NCBI GenBank assembly: GCA_016782835.1
Contig: JADHXS010000003.1
Coordinates: 1 to 50,074 of the forward strand
Source: Phycisphaerae bacterium
GTDB taxonomy: Bacteria > Planctomycetota > Phycisphaerae > Sedimentisphaerales > Anaerohalosphaeraceae
Length of the DNA stretch: 50,074 bases
Direction of reading: 5' to 3'
Shown here: one piece after another, positions 49,793 through 50,074 of the stretch
Position numbering within the stretch: position 1 is the stretch's first letter
Layout of the letters: the number at the start of each line of letters is the position of its first letter
Program-made: the position numbers and the translations under genes
Notes under the pieces: generated by a model
The model's input: only the letters and a program-made list of their open reading frames with translations
Told to the model about the DNA's origin: nothing
The model's database searches: none

Positions 49793-50052
49793 CCAATTTT
49801 CCTTTCGAGTTCGTTTGAAACCATTAACTATGGGAGTATAGTCTAAAAAAAATCCTCATGCAACCAAGAAAAAAACGCTTTTTAAGCATATGATGGGCAT
49901 TTTCGTACAAAAAAAGCTTTTAAAATATAAAAATTATCACTACTGTCCCGTTAACTTTTGAGTAATTTGTCGTAAAGCAAATAAATATAATAGGTTGTGA
50001 GAAAAAATGGTTGGGATCGACTTGAAAATGCCCATAGGTTTAGGCCATAACA

Positions 50053-50073
50053 CTTTCAATAATTTATTGAAAG
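50053..50073. repeat. 21-nt near-perfect palindrome at window edge
   Basis: CTTTCAATAA-T-TTATTGAAAG, fully complementary 10-bp arms. Confidence 0.7.
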
Positions 50074-50074
50074 G

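Noticed and set aside
49793-49920. Possible SAH riboswitch upstream of ahcY
   Set aside because: Looked for a conserved SAH-type structure; the leader is short and A/T-rich with no matching helices.

Overview
50 kb of gene-dense bacterial chromosome. The H-X9-DG prepilin-type protein, the SHOCT/DUF2089 cluster and the ECF sigma pairs suggest Planctomycetota (Phycisphaerae-like), but this is inference. About 50 CDS, tRNA-Leu(GAG), tRNA-Arg(ACG) and a complete one-piece tmRNA are supported. Main blocks: queE; a DUF2089/SHOCT/zinc-ribbon cluster; pta; hisI; an hpf-ptsN-ptsH-ptsI cluster; DUF2344-rng; kdsD-kdsC followed by a very large LptC/LptA-like protein; an MlaE/MlaF pair with no MlaD next to it; a 1839-aa protein with GH13-like and GT5 glycogen-synthase-like domains; a compact 7-gene type II secretion/pseudopilin operon divergent from an ECF sigma/ZAS anti-sigma pair; an Rrf2-TauE/SafE pair; mntP; a second ECF sigma operon; clpB; ahcY. 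No CRISPR array, prophage or complete mobile element was seen. Best candidates for follow-up: the GH13-GT5 megaenzyme (domain order resembles fungal alpha-1,3-glucan synthase), the 976-aa LptC/LptA-like protein, the minimal pseudopilin machine with a TM-rich second GspF, the decapeptide-repeat zinc-ribbon protein, and a nested, alternatively pairing RNA-like element upstream of queE. All calls come from reading sequence and motifs; no database search was run.
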